From Actinomadura terrae (GTDB taxonomy: Bacteria > Actinomycetota > Actinomycetes > Streptosporangiales > Streptosporangiaceae): DNA of 64,000 bases. Every line of letters starts with the position of its first letter. Within the stretch, counting starts at the first letter, position 1. Below the pieces are notes generated by a model. The model was given only the letters and a program-made list of their open reading frames with translations. It was not told the DNA's origin and did no database searches. Position numbers and translations under genes: made by a program. Below, piece by piece: positions 17,672 through 26,267 of this stretch. The stretch covers positions 1-64,000 of the forward strand of contig NZ_JAICDG010000003.1 of assembly GCF_022751215.1 (NCBI RefSeq), given 5' to 3'.

Positions 17672-19771
17672 TCAGGCGGTCGCGGCCTGGTCGAGCCGCC
17701 GCAGCGCGCCCCGCACGACCTCGGGATCGGTGGTGGCCCAGAACGGCGGCAGCGACCCCTTCAGGAAACCGCCGTACCGCGCGGTCGCCAGCCGCGGGTC
17801 GAGCACGGCGACGACGCCGCGGTCGTCCATGGACCGCAGCAGCCGTCCCGCGCCCTGCGCCAGCAGCAGCGCGGCATGCGTCGCGGCGACGGCCATGAAG
17901 CCGTTCCCGCCGTTCGCCGCGACCGCGCGCGAGCGGGCCGAGGTCACCGGGTCGTCCGGACGCGGGAACGGGATCCGATCCATGATCACCAGCTGGAGCG
18001 ACGGACCCGGCACGTCCACGCCCTGCCACAGCGACAGCGTGCCGAACAGGCACGTCCGCTCATCCTCGGCGAACTGCTTGACCAGCAGGGACGTCGAGTC
18101 CTCGCCCTGGCACAGCAGCGGATGCGACAGATGGTCCTTCAGCTCGTCGGCGGCCTGCCGGGCGGCCCGCATCGAGGAGAACAACCCGAGCGCGCGGCCC
18201 CCCGCCGCCTCGATCAACTCGGTGATCTCGGTCAGATACGCGTCGGCGAGGCCGTCACGTCCCGGCTGCGGCAGATGCCGTGCCACGTACAGGATGCCCG
18301 CCTTCGGATGGTCGAACGGGGAACCGACGTCCAGGCCCGTCCACACCAGCTCCTTGTCGTCCTTGCCGTCCTTCGTCGCGGTGTGGGCGAGGCCCTCGGC
18401 GGCCGTCTTGGCGTCCCGGGAACCGCTCTCGGGCAGCGGCGGCAGCCCCCACTGCCGGGCCAGCGGCTCGAACGACCCGCCCAACGTCAGCGTCGCCGAC
18501 GTCAGCACGGCCGTGCGCCGCTCGAACAACGTGCTCCGCAACAGGCCGCCCACCCCAATCGGCGCGACCCGCAACGCCGGAGGACGCTTCGGACGCCCCT
18601 CCGGGACGAACGGCTTCTCCAGCCACACCACGTCGAACCGCTGCGCGATCTCCGGCTGGAACGCCTCCAGCAACCGCACCGCCGTGTCGTGCAGATCCCC
18701 CAGCGAGGAACGCGCCGCCTTGCGCGCCGCCATGTCGCCGGGGTCCTTCTCCTTCTTGTCGGGCCCGAGAGCCGAGATGCACGCATGCGCGGCGTCCCGG
18801 ACCACGGTGATGGTGGTGCCCAGCGCGGGGGACAGGACGTCCATACGCCCCGCGGGCAGATCCTCCAGCAGAATGCCGAGCCCCTCCGCCGACTCCTTGA
18901 GCCGGTCGGCGGTCGCCTCCTCGATCAACCGCCCGCACCGCCGCGCCGCCGTCTCCACGGCCGCCGCACTCAACTCCCCGGTCGCGACCGAGGTGACCCG
19001 GTCGACCAGCTCGTGCGCCTCGTCCACGATCACCACGTCGTGCTCGGGCAGGACCTGGAACTCCTCCAGCGCATCGATGGCCAGCAACGCGTGGTTGGTG
19101 ACGACGATATGCGCCTCACCCGCCTCCGCCCGCGCCAGCTCCGCGAAGCACTCGGTGCCCTGCGGGCAGCGCGTCGCGCCCAGGCACTCCTTCGCCGTCA
19201 CCGCGACCTGCCGCCACGCCTGCTCGCTCACCCCCGGCACCAGCTCGTCGCGGTCCCCGGTCCTGGTCTCGTCGGCCCACTCGTTGAGCCGCTTGACCTG
19301 CCGTCCCATCGCGGAGAGCTGCTGCGGGTCGAACAGGCTCTGGCCGGGCTCGTCCTCGTCCGGGACGCCCGTCTGCACCCGGTGCAGGCACAGGTAGTTG
19401 CGGCGCCCCTTGAGGATCGCGAACTTCAACTCCGTCCCGAGCATCGGCCCGAGAGCCTCCGCCAGCCGCGGCAGGTCCCGGTCGACGAGCTGCCGCTGCA
19501 ACGCGATCGTCGCCGTCGACACCACCACCGTGGTCTGCTTCTCCACCGCGTACCGGATCGCCGTAACGAGATAGGCCAGCGACTTCCCGGTACCGGTGCC
19601 CGCCTGGGCCGCGACGTGCTCCCCGTCCGCGATCGCCTTCTCCACCGCCCGCGCCATATCGACCTGCCCGGGGCGCGTGGCGCCGCCGATGGCCTCGACG
19701 GCCGCGGACAACAGGGCCGTCATGTCAGGAATCTGGGTATCGCTGCCGGTCAGCAGATCAGGGGCGGGCAC
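17672..19771 (-). CDS. DinG-family ATP-dependent DNA helicase
   Basis: About 699 residues, a superfamily 2 XPD/DinG-like 5'-3' helicase. Walker A is AGTGTGKSLAY, the DEAH box is VDEAHEL, and four cysteines around CLHR, ECLGATRCPQGTECF fit the iron-sulphur cluster that such helicases need. Late motifs FGTLSLWQGVDVPG and QGAGRLLRS are present. The frame stays open upstream to 19858, but that stretch runs into a repeat area. I use the GTG at 19771, with TAGCGT about eight bases before it; an ATG at 19723 is the other option. It probably acts in repair or clearing of DNA/RNA hybrid structures. Confidence 0.9.
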   Translation of the reverse strand: MPAPDLLTGSDTQIPDMTALLSAAVEAIGGATRPGQVDMARAVEKAIADGEHVAAQAGTGTGKSLAYLVTAIRYAVEKQTTVVVSTATIALQRQLVDRDLPRLAEALGPMLGTELKFAILKGRRNYLCLHRVQTGVPDEDEPGQSLFDPQQLSAMGRQVKRLNEWADETRTGDRDELVPGVSEQAWRQVAVTAKECLGATRCPQGTECFAELARAEAGEAHIVVTNHALLAIDALEEFQVLPEHDVVIVDEAHELVDRVTSVATGELSAAAVETAARRCGRLIEEATADRLKESAEGLGILLEDLPAGRMDVLSPALGTTITVVRDAAHACISALGPDKKEKDPGDMAARKAARSSLGDLHDTAVRLLEAFQPEIAQRFDVVWLEKPFVPEGRPKRPPALRVAPIGVGGLLRSTLFERRTAVLTSATLTLGGSFEPLARQWGLPPLPESGSRDAKTAAEGLAHTATKDGKDDKELVWTGLDVGSPFDHPKAGILYVARHLPQPGRDGLADAYLTEITELIEAAGGRALGLFSSMRAARQAADELKDHLSHPLLCQGEDSTSLLVKQFAEDERTCLFGTLSLWQGVDVPGPSLQLVIMDRIPFPRPDDPVTSARSRAVAANGGNGFMAVAATHAALLLAQGAGRLLRSMDDRGVVAVLDPRLATARYGGFLKGSLPPFWATTDPEVVRGALRRLDQAATA

Positions 19772-19874
19772 GCCGCCCAACGCTACCGCCCACGAGGGAC
19801 ACCCGCGTCCGTCCGCCCCCGCGAACCGCTCGCGCCGACCATGACCGAATACGGCCACCCCCCGAAGCTCCAGC

Positions 19875-20025
19875 CCACACCCCTACAGCGCCCGCAGACC
19901 GGTGTACAGGCACTACTCGCGGCGCGGTGCCGCCGGGCCACACCCCTACAGCGCCCGCAGACGCGCGCACCATGGCCTCCTCCGCTGGTTCCTCTTCCGG
20001 GCCACACCCCTACAGCGCCGCAGAC
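19875..20025. repeat. Three spaced copies of a 25-bp intergenic repeat
   Basis: Copies at 19875-19899, 19938-19962 and 20002-20025 share CCACACCCCTACAGCGCC followed by CGCAGAC; the third lacks one C. Start-to-start distances are 63 and 64 bases, with unrelated 38- and 39-base spacers. They lie in the 470-base gap between the divergent helicase and phosphoribosyltransferase genes. There are no cas genes in the window and only three copies, so this is not called CRISPR. The rest of the gap is GC-rich with no gene. Confidence 0.85.
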
Positions 20026-20241
20026 CACAACCAGCCGGACAACGACAACAGAACCCCCCGTGAGGCCATCGCACCCCCGGCCGTCGACTCCGCCCCCCCC
20101 ACCGCCGCATTGCCTTCCCGCCGGACTGTCGCACCGTCCCGCTGTCGAGATGCACCGCGGCCGCGCCCCTCGAACGCTGGGGGCGCGGGCCGCCGGGGAC
20201 GGGTGCGTTCCCGCCGCCGCCCCATCGGCCAAAATGGCCTC

Positions 20242-20734
20242 GTGCCCACAGAGAGAGAAATCCTGACCTGGGAGTTGTTCGGGGCCGCGAGCCGCGACCT
20301 GGCGCAGGAGGTCGCCGACAGCGGCTACCGTCCCGACCTGATCCTGTCCATCGCGCGCGGCGGCCTGTTCGTCGCCGGGGCCCTCGGCTACGCGCTGGAC
20401 GTGAAGAACCTGCACGTCATGAACGTCGAGTTCTACACCGGCGTCGACGAGCGCCTCGATCTCCCGGTGATGCTCCCACCCGTCCCGAACGCGATCGACC
20501 TGTCGGGCGCGAAGGTCCTGGTGGCCGACGATGTCGCCGACACGGGCGCCACCCTCAAACCTAGTCCGCGACTTCTGCGCCGACCACGTCGCGGACGTCC
20601 GCTGCGCGGTCATTTACGAAAAGCCCCATTCGACCGTCAAATGCGAATATGTCTGGCGCCGCACCGACCGCTGGATCAATTTCCCGTGGTCGACAGAACC
20701 CCCGGTGGTAACGCCCCGCATCCTCGACGCCTGA
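20242..20734 (+). pseudogene. Phosphoribosyltransferase, interrupted by a one-base frameshift
   Basis: The gene encodes a Gpt-like purine phosphoribosyltransferase: it starts at the GTG at 20242 and reads through LSIARGGLFVAGALGYALD to the PRPP loop VLVADDVADTGATLK. At 20560/20561 one extra C shifts the frame; the homologous remainder (LVRDFC, AVIYEKPHSTVKCEYVW, DRWINFPWS) continues in the +1 frame from 20561 to the stop at 20734. Joined, the product would be about 163 residues, full length for the family. The shift point reads AAA CCT AGT, with two codons rare at this GC content. It could be an inactivating mutation, an assembly error, or less likely programmed frameshifting. Reading on in frame 0 gives an unrelated tail to 20766. 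Confidence 0.85.
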
Positions 20735-20794
20735 CTTATCCACAGAACGCGATTCTGATGCGCTGACCAGCCCGCCCCTGCGAGCCTCAAAGGC

Positions 20795-21805
20795 ATGAAC
20801 CCACTGGTCATTCGCTCAGCGCAAGACGCCATCGCCGTCGTCCCCTACCTCCTGGGGTTCCACCCGTCCGGCAGCCTCGTCGTGATCGCCTTCGACGGCC
20901 CGGACGGCACATGCGCGGTCCGCGTCGACTTACCGTCACCCGATCCCGTCAACGTGTCCGGCATGCTCGCGGGCAACGGCTACCTCCGCGTCCTCCTGCT
21001 CGCCTACGGCACGCCCGAGGAGTCCACACCGGCCACCACCACCATGCGCGCCGCCCTCGCAGCCGCCGGCATCGAGGTCATGCAGGCGATCCGCGTGTCC
21101 GATGGACGCTGGTGGTCCCTCACCTGCGACGAGGACTGCTGCCCACCGGAAGGCATCCCGTTCGATATCAAGAGCAGCGTCCTAGCCGCCGAAGCCACCC
21201 TCGCGGGCCACGTCGCCCTCCCCGACCGCACCGACCTGGCCGACTCCCTCCGTCCCCTCACCGGCCCCGCCCGCCAGGCCATGTGCGAGGCCACCCTCCG
21301 AGCCGAACGACGCTTCCTCGGCTGGGCCCGCGACGGCACGTCCTCGTTCCAGTTCCAGGCGCTCCTCGTGCAGGAGGGCGTCGCCGTCGTCCCCGTCCTG
21401 CTGGCCCAAGCCCGCGCGGGCACCCGCCCCAGCAACGACGAGGTCGCCCGCCTGGCCTTCCTCCTCACCGAACTCCGCGTGCGCGACGAAGCCTGGGTCC
21501 GCATCGACGAGGACGACCCGACAGCCGACATCGACTTCTGGCGCGACGTCGTCCGCCGCGTAGAACCCCCCTACGCGGCCGCCCCCGCCGCCCTCCTGGC
21601 CTTCGCCGCCTACGCCGCGGGCAACGGCGGCCTGGCCAACGTAGCCCTGGACCGCGCCCTGGACGCCGACCCCACCTACTCGATGGCCGTCATCCTCCGC
21701 GAGGTGATGGCCGCCGGCATCCCGCCCACCAAAGCCCGCATGCGCATGACCCCCGAAGAATTAGCCGCCGCCTACCACGAAGACGAAACCCGCCAAGCCA
21801 GCTGA
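20795..21805 (+). CDS. DUF4192 domain-containing protein
   Basis: A 336-residue protein that matches DUF4192 along its length: the start with VIRSAQDAIAVVPYLLGFHP SGSLVVIAF, the CDEDCCPPEG block near residue 110, and a C-terminal region with AAPAALLAFAAYAAGNG LANVALDRAL resembling TPR-like repeats. The family is nearly confined to actinobacteria and its function is not known. It lies 60 bases after the broken phosphoribosyltransferase. The 3' flank enters the 20-bp tandem repeat. Confidence 0.88.
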   Translation: MNPLVIRSAQDAIAVVPYLLGFHPSGSLVVIAFDGPDGTCAVRVDLPSPDPVNVSGMLAGNGYLRVLLLAYGTPEESTPATTTMRAALAAAGIEVMQAIRVSDGRWWSLTCDEDCCPPEGIPFDIKSSVLAAEATLAGHVALPDRTDLADSLRPLTGPARQAMCEATLRAERRFLGWARDGTSSFQFQALLVQEGVAVVPVLLAQARAGTRPSNDEVARLAFLLTELRVRDEAWVRIDEDDPTADIDFWRDVVRRVEPPYAAAPAALLAFAAYAAGNGGLANVALDRALDADPTYSMAVILREVMAAGIPPTKARMRMTPEELAAAYHEDETRQAS

Positions 21806-21860
21806 CCCCGTAGCCGCCAAAGCCCTTCGCGCCCACACGCGTCCCGGCGAGACCCGGTGT

Positions 21861-21980
21861 GCCCGGTCGGGCACGCACGCGGCCGGTCGGGCGCGCACGC
21901 GGCCGGTCGGGCACGTACGCGGCCGGTCGGGCACGTACGCGGCCGGTCGGGCACGCACGCGAGCGGTCGGGCTCGGTCGC
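21861..21980. repeat. Six tandem copies of a 20-bp repeat
   Basis: Exact 20-base period with consensus GGCCGGTCGGGCACGYACGC: units at 21861, 21881, 21901, 21921, 21941 and 21961; the 21901 and 21921 units are identical and the last is the most diverged. A 20-base period does not preserve a reading frame, so this is a noncoding minisatellite, 55 bases after the DUF4192 stop. Confidence 0.9.
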
Positions 21981-21987
21981 GATCCGC

Positions 21988-22496
21988 CTCGCAGGCGAGG
22001 ATGGGGGGCTTTGCTCTGACCGGCGCCAACATGCTGGCAGTAGCTTTGAACGCCGAACGGCAGCGGGTCGTCACCGCCAAGTCGGAGGGCCGTCGATGCC
22101 GAAGCGTCCGTCGGCGGCCGGGGCTGCGCAGGCGAACCCGGCTGGATCCGACGCGGCCGGACCAGGGTCGAACGCGGGCAGTCTTGCAGGCGAGGATGGG
22201 CAGGGGGGACGGGTTTGGCCAGTGCCGATTCGGCGGCAGCAGCGTCGAACGGCTCGCGGCGGCCGAACGTCACCGACCGGGCGTTTTGGCACATTGAAGT
22301 CGGGGCGTCCCCGGGGCTGGAGCCCGCGCCGTAGTCCGGCCGCGCCATATCCGGCCGCCACATGCGTACCCGAGCCCCCGGCGGAGGCCTTGCCGCTCTG
22401 ATGTCGGTCGGTGATGTCCCGCCACAGCAATCCTTTGGACGCTACTGCTGCCGAACTGGCGAGAGCCGAAGCGAAGCTGCCGTCCTCGCCTACAAG
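21988..22496. repeat. Three degenerate ~90-bp repeat copies, two direct and one inverted
   Basis: Copy 1 (21988-22078) and copy 2 (22183-22278) on the plus strand begin CTYGCAGGCGAGGATGGG and contain GGCAGYAG then TCACCG near the end. Copy 3 (22406-22496) is on the minus strand, begins CTTGTAGGCGAGGACGG and contains TTCGGCAGCAGTAGCGTC and ATCACCGACC. Copies 2 and 3 face each other and could form a long imperfect hairpin. Identity is moderate by eye. No gene is evident between 21806 and 22673; the rest of that stretch (22497-22673) shows nothing recognisable. Confidence 0.7.
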
Positions 22497-22673
22497 ACCG
22501 CCCGCGCCCGATCCAAGCCCGCCCACGCGCGCACCCACCAGCCCTCGGCGGGTGTCCCGGCACCTACCGTGCCCCATGCTGGAGGGGACATCCGGCCCCG
22601 CGCCTGTTTCGGTGCACGGCGAACCGTCCGTTGGCGCTGGGGGTCCGTGGAGTGCCGCATTGGTTGTTTGGGG

Positions 22674-23120
22674 TTACTGGCTGGGGCGGGCGGTGCGTAG
22701 CGCCTCGACTGCTGCGACCGCCTTGTTCAGCATGTCGATGGGGCAGCCCCAGTAGTCATAGATGCCGCCGCGGGCCCGGTTGCTGCCGCAGATGACGAAC
22801 ACGCCGGTGCCCAGCTCCGCCTTGAGGTGGGTGGCCAGCCAGCCGACGAAACCACTGTTGTCCTGGTCGGCAGGGAAGTGGAAGGAGAAGATCCCGAACT
22901 GTTCGGCGGCACCGTGCCCAGGGGGCAAGGGGACCAGGCGGCTCCAGCTCTCCTCGTCGCGGATCAGCGCGAGGGTGTCCGCCGTGAGTTCGGGGGTCCG
23001 GTCGGCGGGGAACTCCTCGAAGCACCAGACGCCGTCGTGCACGGTGAGCTCGGCTTGGGCGATCACACCGCGCAGGCGGGCCTCAGTCTGCTCCGTGGTC
23101 TCGACGCTGATACTGACCAT
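22674..23120 (-). CDS. DUF6196-like small protein
   Basis: About 148 residues. Conserved blocks HDGVWCFEEFPAD, FGIFSFHFPAD, NSGFVGWLATHLKAELGTGV and GIYDYWGCP match an actinobacterial family I recall as DUF6196; function unknown. I use the ATG at 23120, which has GGAGG nine bases upstream, rather than the ATG at 23150. No signal peptide or membrane segment. It lies isolated between repeat-rich DNA and the MFS gene. Confidence 0.75.
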   Translation of the reverse strand: MVSISVETTEQTEARLRGVIAQAELTVHDGVWCFEEFPADRTPELTADTLALIRDEESWSRLVPLPPGHGAAEQFGIFSFHFPADQDNSGFVGWLATHLKAELGTGVFVICGSNRARGGIYDYWGCPIDMLNKAVAAVEALRTARPSQ

Positions 23121-23535
23121 GGGTGCCCCTCCGTAACTCCGTCCGGCCAACGATCAACCTCAACCTTGTGTATGGCTTGTTCATTTCGTCTCGGACGGGG
23201 GCGGGGGCGGTGGCCCTGCTCTGTCCCGTCCTTCAGCCGTCTGTGGGTGCGCGGATTCGGGCAACAAGGTGGCCCTCTGGCTGGGTAGCCGATCACCGGT
23301 GTGTATGCAGCCGTCACCGTGGCTGGCGCGCTGGTCCACCTCTGTATGTCTACTGCCTGTACCCATCCCCGTCCCTGCGCATCAACGTAGGCGAGCTGGC
23401 TGGGTTCGATGAAGTGTGCTCGTGACGTGGCCTCGGTCCGGCTCGGCCAGACAGGGGTGGTAGGTCGTGCCTGAGTTGAGGTTGGGTTGCTGGGGGCGGT
23501 GTCGCGGGTGAGCGTCGTTTGTGGTTCTCCACTTG
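23121..23535. other. Intergenic stretch, possible small ORF only
   Basis: No convincing gene. On the minus strand an ATG at 23539 overlaps the MFS stop (ATGA) and opens a 158-codon frame ending at 23063, inside the DUF6196-like gene. Its codon usage is weaker than that of the neighbours and its product is not recognised, so I do not call it. Base composition here is slightly less GC-rich than the rest of the window. Confidence 0.4.
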
Positions 23536-25170
23536 TCATCGACTTTCTGCGGCTTCGGGCGTGCCGTCATCAGGGTCTGGGGTGGGTCGATCGCCTTGGG
23601 AATTGGTTTTGGTGGGTGCTTTTAGGGTTAGGCAGAAGAGGGCGGCTGTGGCGAGTATTGCCGCTGAGGTCAGGAGTGTTGCTTGCATCGCGGTTGCGTA
23701 GGCGGCGGCGAAAGTTTTGTGGCCGATGTCGGTTAGCAGGGACGCTTCGGCGGGAGGTAGGTCGCTTGGTGGGGTGGGTGGGCTGACCTGATGGCTGGCG
23801 GCCGTCGTGGTTTTGATGAATTGCGTACGTAGATTCGGGGGCAAATCTTTGGCCTGCCGGGTGGCCTCGTGGTGGAGGGCCGCATTCAGGCGGCTGGACA
23901 GCAGGACGCCTATTGCCGCGGTGCCTATCACGCCGCCGATCTGGCGGGTGGTGTTGGCCACGCCGGACGCGGCGCCCGCCAGGCGCGTGTCGACGTGTTC
24001 CATCGTGACCTGTTGCAGGGGTGCGAAGGTCGCGCCGCTGGCGAGGCCGATGATCAGTAGGCCGGGGAGGAGGTGCCACGCGCTGGAGTCGGCGCGTGTC
24101 GTCAGGGCGAGAACGATCAGGCCGAGGGCCAGGGCGGTCAGTCCGGCCATAAGGACGCGCCTGCCGCCGATTCGGTCTGACAGGCGTCCCGCGAAGGCCG
24201 AGCCGGCGGCCGTGAGGACGGCGTTGGGTAGCAGGAACAGCCCTGTTTGCAGTGGTGAATATCCGCGTGCCAGTTGGAGGTAGAGGACGAGTACCAGGGA
24301 GATGCCGATCATCCCGAACTGGAAGACGAAGCCGATCCAATTTCCGGACGGGAAGTTGCGCTCGGAGGTGAACAGTTCCCATGGCATTAGTGGCTCGCCT
24401 CGCTGGACGCGTTGCCAGATGACGAACAGCAGTATGAGTAGGACGCCTGTGGTGATGAGCGAGGTGATATTTATCGGCCCGCAGATGCTTCCCCAGTTGT
24501 AGCGCTGGCCTTCGATCAGGGCGAAGACGAGGCAGCTCAGCCCTGTGGTGACGAGTGCGACACCTGTCAGGTCGAGTTTGTGGACGCGGCGGGGGTGGGC
24601 GTCTGGGATGAATACGCGTGCCAGCATTAGGGTCGTGGCGCCTATGGGCACGTTGATGAGGAAGATGCAGCGCCAGGTGAGGTGCGCGAGGACGAATCCT
24701 CCGATGATCGGGCCGATGATCGGTGCGAACCCTGCGATCGCGCCGAATACGCCGAAGGCGCGCCCGCGCATGGGGGGTGGGAAGGTGACCAGAATCGACG
24801 AGATCACCTGTGGGAAGAGGATCGCGGCGCCGGTGCCCTGGAGGGCGCGTGCCGCGAGGAGTTGCTCGGGGGAGCCGGAGATTCCACAGAGGATGGAGGC
24901 CATTGTGAAAACGGAGACGCCGATCAGGAAAAGGCGCCGGTAGCCAAAGATGTCTCCGAGCTTTCCCGTGGTGATCAGCAGCGTCGAGAAGACGAGCATG
25001 TAGGCGTCGATAATCCACAGCACCTCGTCATAGGAGGCGTGGAAGTCGGTGATCAGGGACGGAACGGCGATATTGACGATGCTGCCGTCCAGCAGGGCCA
25101 TGAAGAAGCCGACGCACAGGATGGTAAGGGTCAGCCATGGTCGTTGCGGGGGCGATTTCGGGGCTGGCAT
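23536..25170 (-). CDS. MFS transporter, DHA2 (EmrB/QacA) type
   Basis: A 544-residue drug:H+ antiporter with about 14 membrane segments. The first segment ends MALLDGSIVNIAVP (family motif D1), followed by WIIDAYMLVFSTLLITTGKL, DIFGYRRLFLIG (motif A) and RALQGTGAAILFP. It most likely exports drugs or secondary metabolites across the cell membrane. GGAGG lies 13 bases before the ATG. Codon usage is less GC-biased at third positions than its neighbours, so acquisition by transfer is possible. No regulator is adjacent. Confidence 0.92.
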   Translation of the reverse strand: MPAPKSPPQRPWLTLTILCVGFFMALLDGSIVNIAVPSLITDFHASYDEVLWIIDAYMLVFSTLLITTGKLGDIFGYRRLFLIGVSVFTMASILCGISGSPEQLLAARALQGTGAAILFPQVISSILVTFPPPMRGRAFGVFGAIAGFAPIIGPIIGGFVLAHLTWRCIFLINVPIGATTLMLARVFIPDAHPRRVHKLDLTGVALVTTGLSCLVFALIEGQRYNWGSICGPINITSLITTGVLLILLFVIWQRVQRGEPLMPWELFTSERNFPSGNWIGFVFQFGMIGISLVLVLYLQLARGYSPLQTGLFLLPNAVLTAAGSAFAGRLSDRIGGRRVLMAGLTALALGLIVLALTTRADSSAWHLLPGLLIIGLASGATFAPLQQVTMEHVDTRLAGAASGVANTTRQIGGVIGTAAIGVLLSSRLNAALHHEATRQAKDLPPNLRTQFIKTTTAASHQVSPPTPPSDLPPAEASLLTDIGHKTFAAAYATAMQATLLTSAAILATAALFCLTLKAPTKTNSQGDRPTPDPDDGTPEAAESR

Positions 25171-25724
25171 TCCGGTGACCTCCGCATGGGGGCACCGGCC
25201 GGTGGAATGAGGTTGGTATCTGGTTCTGGCTCGGGATCCACCGACCGGTTCGGATTTTGGGGGCCCTCATGTTGTGCCATGAGGGATTCCGTTCCGGGCG
25301 CGCTAGGGGCGGGGCGCAGTTTCGGTGGATCGAGGGGCCGGCGCGCGGTCAACGCGCGAAAGGGCCGAGGTGGGGCGGCGCAATGTCAGGGCTCGCCGGA
25401 AAGTCACAATCATCGCAAGACGCCTTGTCAGGATGTCGTGTGACTCTCACCTTCCTCGTGCCATCGGACACGGGAAGCTGATTGGCGAGGCATGGCCCCT
25501 GGTGAGATATCGCGAGGGAGCATAGCAGGTGCCGGGCGGCGTTTCGCAAGCCCGCTCCGGGCGCCGTTCTTTCGTACCGTTCGCATGGATCGTTCCCGCA
25601 GGCCTCGGTGGTGCGGGAATGCGGTGACTTGTCCTTTGCGGGCGCCGGACCTCGTCGACGGCGTCGGGTGAGCGGACGAGTCTGGGACCGCCTCCCGGGC
25701 GGGCCGGCCCGGGTGGGTCCCGGG
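25171..25724. other. Intergenic stretch with a hairpin upstream of the MFS gene
   Basis: No gene is supported. An 8-bp perfect hairpin, CCCTCATG-TTGTGC-CATGAGGG (25264-25285), lies about 95 bases before the MFS start and could be an operator or part of its mRNA leader. The remainder is GC-rich sequence without repeats that I can see. Confidence 0.5.
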
Positions 25725-26096
25725 TCAGGGGGCGACGGCCTGGCCGGGGGTGCCCGGGTCGATGCGGCGGTCGCGGTTGCGCTCGTTCCAGGCGCGCATG
25801 CGGGGCGGGTAGCCGACGATCTGGACGTCGTACACGGGCAGCCCCAGGTCGCGGGCCACCTTCCCGATCACCTTGGGGGAGCCGACGCGGCGGCGGGTCC
25901 ATTCGCCGTCGTGGGCGACGGCGACGGCCGTGGTGTCGGTGGCGAATGTCTCCGGTTCGACGAAGAACTCCACGCCACGGCGGGCGCGGGCGAAGGCGAT
26001 AAGTGCCTCGATGTCGGAGTCTGTTGCCTCCCGGTCGAGTTTCGTCACCGTAGAACCACGGTTCTTGCGGATCCCGAATCGGTCGCGGAACCTCAT
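25725..26096 (-). CDS. Conserved small actinobacterial protein
   Basis: A 123-residue protein. It has RARRGVEFFVEPETFATDTT, VAHDGEWTRRRVGSP and LPVYDVQIVGYPPRMRAWN, a pattern shared by short actinobacterial proteins often labelled as oxidoreductase without biochemical support. I treat function as unknown. The ATG at 26096 is chosen because the sequence upstream of it has no conserved character. Divergent from the deacetylase gene. Confidence 0.75.
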   Translation of the reverse strand: MRFRDRFGIRKNRGSTVTKLDREATDSDIEALIAFARARRGVEFFVEPETFATDTTAVAVAHDGEWTRRRVGSPKVIGKVARDLGLPVYDVQIVGYPPRMRAWNERNRDRRIDPGTPGQAVAP

Positions 26097-26267
26097 GATC
26101 TGTCCCGTCGTGTCTGGGCACCCGGAACCGTTCCGGGGCCGGTTTTGGTGTACGACGATAACGATCGTTCGCGGTCGGCGGGTTCCCGACACAGCGGCGG
26201 CCTTCAAGGTGCTCAAGGGCGTGAGCCCTAGACTGGCGGAACGGGGAAATCGGCGGCGGGGGTGTTG

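Noticed and set aside
19875..20025. CRISPR array
   Set aside because: Only three repeats, the third with a deletion, spacers of 38-39 bases and no cas genes in the window.
21857..22297. Coding ORFs across the 20-bp repeat
   Set aside because: A 20-base period shifts frame every unit; open frames on both strands result from lack of stops in GC-rich repeats.
23063..23539. Small gene coupled to the MFS stop
   Set aside because: The ATGA overlap is tempting, but codon usage is poor, the product is not recognised and it overlaps the start of the DUF6196-like gene.
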